DNA from: CAWBJP01 sp044867425
Lineage (GTDB): Bacteria > Actinomycetota > Acidimicrobiia > IMCC26256 > BP-133
Length of the DNA: 64,000 nucleotides
Assembly: GCA_044867425.1 (NCBI GenBank)
Contig: JBIOUX010000220.1
Location: 1-64,000, forward strand
Direction: 5' to 3'
Each line of letters starts with the position of its first letter. Positions within the stretch are counted from its first letter, which is position 1. Below, one piece after another: positions 61,072-64,000 of the stretch. The notes beneath the pieces are model-generated. The model made no database searches, was not told the origin of the DNA, and saw nothing but the letters and a program-made list of their open reading frames with translations. Both the position numbers and the translations under genes were made by a program.

Positions 61072-62070
61072 GTGGAAGGCGTCGGCATCGATCTGGGGAC
61101 CGCCAACACCGTCATCTGCCACACCGAGGCGGGAGTGCTGTACGACGAGCCATCGGTGATGGCCTTCCGGCGCAACGGCGGGCCCCGGGCCAAGGTCATC
61201 GCCGTCGGGGGAGAAGCCCAGGCGCTGGTGGGCCGGGCCCCCGAAGGCGTCGAGGTGGTCCACCCCCTGGAGGACGGTGTCATCACCGACCTGGAGACGA
61301 CCCGCACCTACCTGCGGGAGATCCTCGTGAAGATCGCCCCCGGCTGGTGGGAACGGCGCCGGCTCCCCGTCGTCCTGGGCGTGCCGGCCGGCGCCACCGC
61401 CCTGCAGCGCCGGGCCCTGCTGGAGGCGGCCGAGGAGGCGGGGATCGGCCGGGCCCAGCTGGTCCTGGAGCCGCTGGCCGGGGCGGTGGGATGCGGCGTC
61501 GACCCGTTGGCACCCCGGACGCACCTCGTCGTCGACGTGGGCGCCGGCACCTCGGAGGTGGCCGCCTTCGGTTCCGGAGGCCTGCTCGCCTACCGGTCCA
61601 GCCCTCTGGCCGGTACCGAGATGACCCTGGCCATCTACCACCACCTGCGCCACGAGCATCAGCTGGTGATCGGCGAGCTGGCGGCCGAGGAGATCAAGTT
61701 CAAGGTGGGCACCCAGGATGCCTTCCAGTCGCTGGCGGTGGAGGGCCAGGACGCCTCGACGGGCAAGCCCCGGAGCGTCGACGTGCAGGTCGAGGAGGTC
61801 ACCCGGGCCATGGCCCCGGTGGTGGACGACATCATCCAGACCCTGACCGCCTGCCTGGAGGACCTCCCCGCTCAGAGCGCCAACGACGTGATGGCCGAGG
61901 GCATGATCGCGGTGGGCGGGGGGTCACTGCTGGCCGGCCTCGAGCAGACCCTGGAGGACGCCTTCGGGTTCTCACCCCGCATGGCCGAGCGGCCCCTCAC
62001 GTGCGTGGCCGAGGGCTCGGCCCGCTGCCTGGCCGACCCGGCCCTGCTCACCGCCTGCGGCATCAGTTAG
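61072..62070 (+). CDS. mreB: MreB-like actin homolog (rod-shape protein)
   Basis: A 332-residue actin-fold ATPase. PHOSPHATE 1 GIDLGTANTVICHTEAG, CONNECT 1 VVHPLEDGVITDLETT, PHOSPHATE 2 VVDVGAGTSEVAAFG and ADENOSINE MIAVGGGSLLAGL are all present, as is the EEIKF connector. MreB guides lateral wall synthesis with RodA and PBP2, and the convergent gene encodes just such a fusion. I prefer the GTG at 61072, since GGGGGAGG lies 5 bases upstream and similarity begins there; an ATG at 60991 would add 27 residues. It overlaps the convergent gene by 8 bases. Confidence 0.87.
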   Translation: MEGVGIDLGTANTVICHTEAGVLYDEPSVMAFRRNGGPRAKVIAVGGEAQALVGRAPEGVEVVHPLEDGVITDLETTRTYLREILVKIAPGWWERRRLPVVLGVPAGATALQRRALLEAAEEAGIGRAQLVLEPLAGAVGCGVDPLAPRTHLVVDVGAGTSEVAAFGSGGLLAYRSSPLAGTEMTLAIYHHLRHEHQLVIGELAAEEIKFKVGTQDAFQSLAVEGQDASTGKPRSVDVQVEEVTRAMAPVVDDIIQTLTACLEDLPAQSANDVMAEGMIAVGGGSLLAGLEQTLEDAFGFSPRMAERPLTCVAEGSARCLADPALLTACGIS

Positions 62071-64000
62071 GCGCCGGCGTGGCGACGATGTCGCCGCGGT
62101 GATCGAGGAAGTACTGCAGGGCGTGACGGGCCACCGGACCCGACGTCTGGGACCCTGACCCGCCGCCCCGCACGAACGAGACGACGACCACGGCCGGGTC
62201 CTCGGCCGGCGAGGCGGCGATGATCCAGGCGTCGGTGTCGCCGTTGGGGCTGGCCGGGTCCTGCGCCGTCCCCGTCTTGGCCATGGCCGAGGCCGGCAGC
62301 CCAGCCAGAATGCGCGCCGTCCCACCCACCACGGCCTGGCGCATCCCCTGGCGAATGGGTTCGAGCACGGAGGCGAAGGGGACGGGAGCAGGCGCCGGCG
62401 TGGGGACGGGATTGGCGTTCCCGTGGGCGTCGGCGAAGCTGAGCCCGAGCCGGGGCGTGACGAGCTGGCCGGTGGCGATGGCTCCCATCCAGCGGGCCGT
62501 CTGCAGCGGCGTGGCCGTGACGTTCCCCTGGCCGATCCCGAGCACCACGCTCGCCGCTGGATACCACGGCCGCCCTGCCTGGCGGGCAGCTTCCGGGGTG
62601 CCGAGGTAGCCGGCGCTCTCACCGCCCAAATCCACTCCCGTACGCTGGCCGACGCCCAGGGCGGTCCCGATCTCGTGGATGCGCTCGGGGCCGAGCATCT
62701 GCGCCAGCTTGTAGAAGTAGACGTCGTTGGACCAGGCCAGGGCCCCGACGAGGTTCTGGGGACCCATCGCCTTCCAGTTCCCGAAGGTGTGACCGGCGGC
62801 GGTGAAGCTGGCGCCGGTGGGGATGACCGTCTCGGGGGGCAGGGCGACGGGGCCGGCCAGGTTGGCGGCGGCCACCACGGCCTTGAACGTGGATCCCGGC
62901 GGCGCCGCGACCTGGGTGACGTGCTCCAGGGTCGGATGTCCGGGTGCGGACGTGGCCTGGCGCAGCGCGGCCTCGTCCACCGGCGGGCCGTAGATGTTGT
63001 TGTCATGGGCGGGGAGGCTGGCCATGGCCAGCACCTGGCCGGTCTTGGGGTCCATGGCCACGGCGGCGGCCAGGTCGCCCCCCGACTTGCCCAGGGCGCC
63101 GGCCAGGGCGTCGTTCAGCTGTTGCTGGAGGCCGAGGTCGACGGCGAGCCGCAGGTCAAGGCCGGGGACCGGGTCACGGTGGCGGCCCACGGCCACGGGC
63201 CGGCCCGGCGGGTCCACCAGGAAGCACTGCTCCCCCGGCACCCCGCGCAGGACGGCGTCGTAGCGCTGCTCGATCCCGGCCCGCCCCACGCGCTCCCCGG
63301 AAGGCAGGCCGGGCCAGCGTTCGTGGTCCTCGGCGGTGTCGACACCGACGAACCCGAGGAAGGGGCCGAGCAGGGGGCCGTGAGGGTAGGTCCGCTTGGC
63401 GGAGGGCAGGAGCACGACCCCGGGGAGGGCGGCGGCGGCCACCCGCTCGGCCGTGGGTGCGTCGACGTCGGCCAGCTTGACCGCCATCTGCCTGGCGCCC
63501 TTCAGCGTCTTGCGCAACTCCCCCGGGGGGCGGCCCAACAGGCCGGCCAGCCGGCCCATCTCGGCCGGATGGCGCCGCAGGACGTGGGGGGCGGCGGCGA
63601 CCTGGGTGCCGATGATGTTGGCCACGACGGGCGTGCCGTGGCGGTCGGTGATGATGCCGCGGGGCGCCGGGATGCGCAGGCAGCGGGTCATCTGGCTCTG
63701 GCCGGCCTGGCGCAGCGACTCCCCCCGGGCCGTCTGGAGGTGGCGTCCGTAGACGGCGCAGGCGACGAGCACGCCGGACAGGACCAGGGCGACGCGCTGC
63801 AGGCCCCGGGGATAGAAGGTGGCCTGCACCCAGCGGGGGGGCGCCCACAGCCGGCGCTTGGCCCCGTCCCGGCGGGCGCCGAGCACGACTCCGAAGCCGG
63901 CCAGGTAGGCGATGGCGGCCGTCCCGCCGTAGCTGAGCAGGGGGAAGGGGATTCCGGCGATGGGCAGCAGGCCGAGGTTGCCGGCCACGGAGATGACGAC
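62063..64000 (-). CDS. RodA/FtsW - PBP2 (class B penicillin-binding protein) fusion, N-terminus outside window
   Basis: The frame is open to the right edge. The first visible part, VAGNLGLLPIAGIPFPLLSYGGTAAIAYLAGFGVV, is the C-terminal end of a SEDS glycosyltransferase (RodA/FtsW), and the same frame runs on into a class B PBP: a membrane helix (LQRVALVLSGVLVACAVYG), a pedestal domain, and a transpeptidase domain with SxxK as STFK (62882-62893), SxN as WSNDVYF, and KTG as AKTGTAQ (62270-62278 region). So one chain may hold both the polymerase and the crosslinking enzyme of wall elongation. The stop overlaps mreB by 8 bases. Confidence 0.88.
   Translation of the reverse strand, partial: VVISVAGNLGLLPIAGIPFPLLSYGGTAAIAYLAGFGVVLGARRDGAKRRLWAPPRWVQATFYPRGLQRVALVLSGVLVACAVYGRHLQTARGESLRQAGQSQMTRCLRIPAPRGIITDRHGTPVVANIIGTQVAAAPHVLRRHPAEMGRLAGLLGRPPGELRKTLKGARQMAVKLADVDAPTAERVAAAALPGVVLLPSAKRTYPHGPLLGPFLGFVGVDTAEDHERWPGLPSGERVGRAGIEQRYDAVLRGVPGEQCFLVDPPGRPVAVGRHRDPVPGLDLRLAVDLGLQQQLNDALAGALGKSGGDLAAAVAMDPKTGQVLAMASLPAHDNNIYGPPVDEAALRQATSAPGHPTLEHVTQVAAPPGSTFKAVVAAANLAGPVALPPETVIPTGASFTAAGHTFGNWKAMGPQNLVGALAWSNDVYFYKLAQMLGPERIHEIGTALGVGQRTGVDLGGESAGYLGTPEAARQAGRPWYPAASVVLGIGQGNVTATPLQTARWMGAIATGQLVTPRLGLSFADAHGNANPVPTPAPAPVPFASVLEPIRQGMRQAVVGGTARILAGLPASAMAKTGTAQDPASPNGDTDAWIIAASPAEDPAVVVVSFVRGGGSGSQTSGPVARHALQYFLDHRGDIVATPAPN

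Overview
The window is 64 kb of very GC-rich (about 70 percent or more), gene-dense bacterial DNA. Codons end mostly in G or C, GTG starts are common, and several family choices (a DUF222/HNH nuclease, an F420-type PPOX protein, a SNF2 helicase with its associated domain, ECF sigma factors with a SnoaL-like tail, many leaderless start codons) point to Actinomycetota. Acidimicrobiia is a reasonable guess, but no rRNA or other marker here settles it. I see no tRNA, rRNA, CRISPR array, transposase or prophage. It reads as ordinary chromosome with a dispersed palindromic repeat and three genes broken by frameshifts.

Layout. 0-9 kb: the end of an ABC-F gene, a PPOX protein, a broken PAS-GGDEF gene, a LigB-type dioxygenase, a MacB/LolD-type ABC exporter, an LPRTG-anchored surface protein and LtrA. 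9-24 kb: mostly single housekeeping or stress genes (OsmC, hydrolases, cold shock protein, ferritin-like protein, a damaged methyltransferase, a Vgb-like lipoprotein, aldo/keto reductase, a DJ-1/DUF427 fusion, PsuG, HerA-like ATPase, crotonase, CPBP protease, thioredoxin). 24-33 kb: rhodanese lipoprotein, SNF2 helicase with a small partner, a surface protein made of 15-residue repeats, and an HNH nuclease. 32-40 kb: a PadR-controlled ABC exporter operon and a very large cyclase/AAA/TPR regulator. 40-45.5 kb: a quinone/isoprenoid pair (UbiE-like methyltransferase, geranylgeranyl-reductase-like oxidoreductase) with overlapping divergent promoters, then a GGDEF-EAL protein with a frameshift. 45.6-50 kb: an acetoin dehydrogenase operon (AcoX, E1 alpha, E1 beta, lipoyl-hydrolase E2). 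50.7-55.5 kb: an AceE-like E1, an ECF sigma factor, DoxX and a VOC protein. 55.5-60 kb: a CrtI-like oxidoreductase and a tightly coupled sigma factor - O6-alkylguanine methyltransferase - 2OG oxygenase operon. 60-64 kb: small proteins, an MreB-like protein, and a RodA/FtsW-PBP2 fusion running off the right edge.

The most unusual signals are: (1) a 43-45 bp palindromic repeat present twice, once in frame inside acoX and once supplying the stop codon of a CrtI-like gene; (2) a secreted protein built from sixteen 15-residue units; (3) the RodA-PBP2 fusion convergent with mreB; (4) the sigma-Ogt-dioxygenase operon with ATGA overlaps; (5) a regular leaderless layout, with a TANNNT box 6-7 nt before the start codon in at least nine genes, including a divergent pair whose -10 boxes overlap; (6) a DJ-1/DUF427 fusion. 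The frameshifts at about 1.58 kb, 2.0 kb, 12.47 kb and 43.43 kb may be sequencing errors, so the affected genes are described both as composites and as possible pseudogenes.
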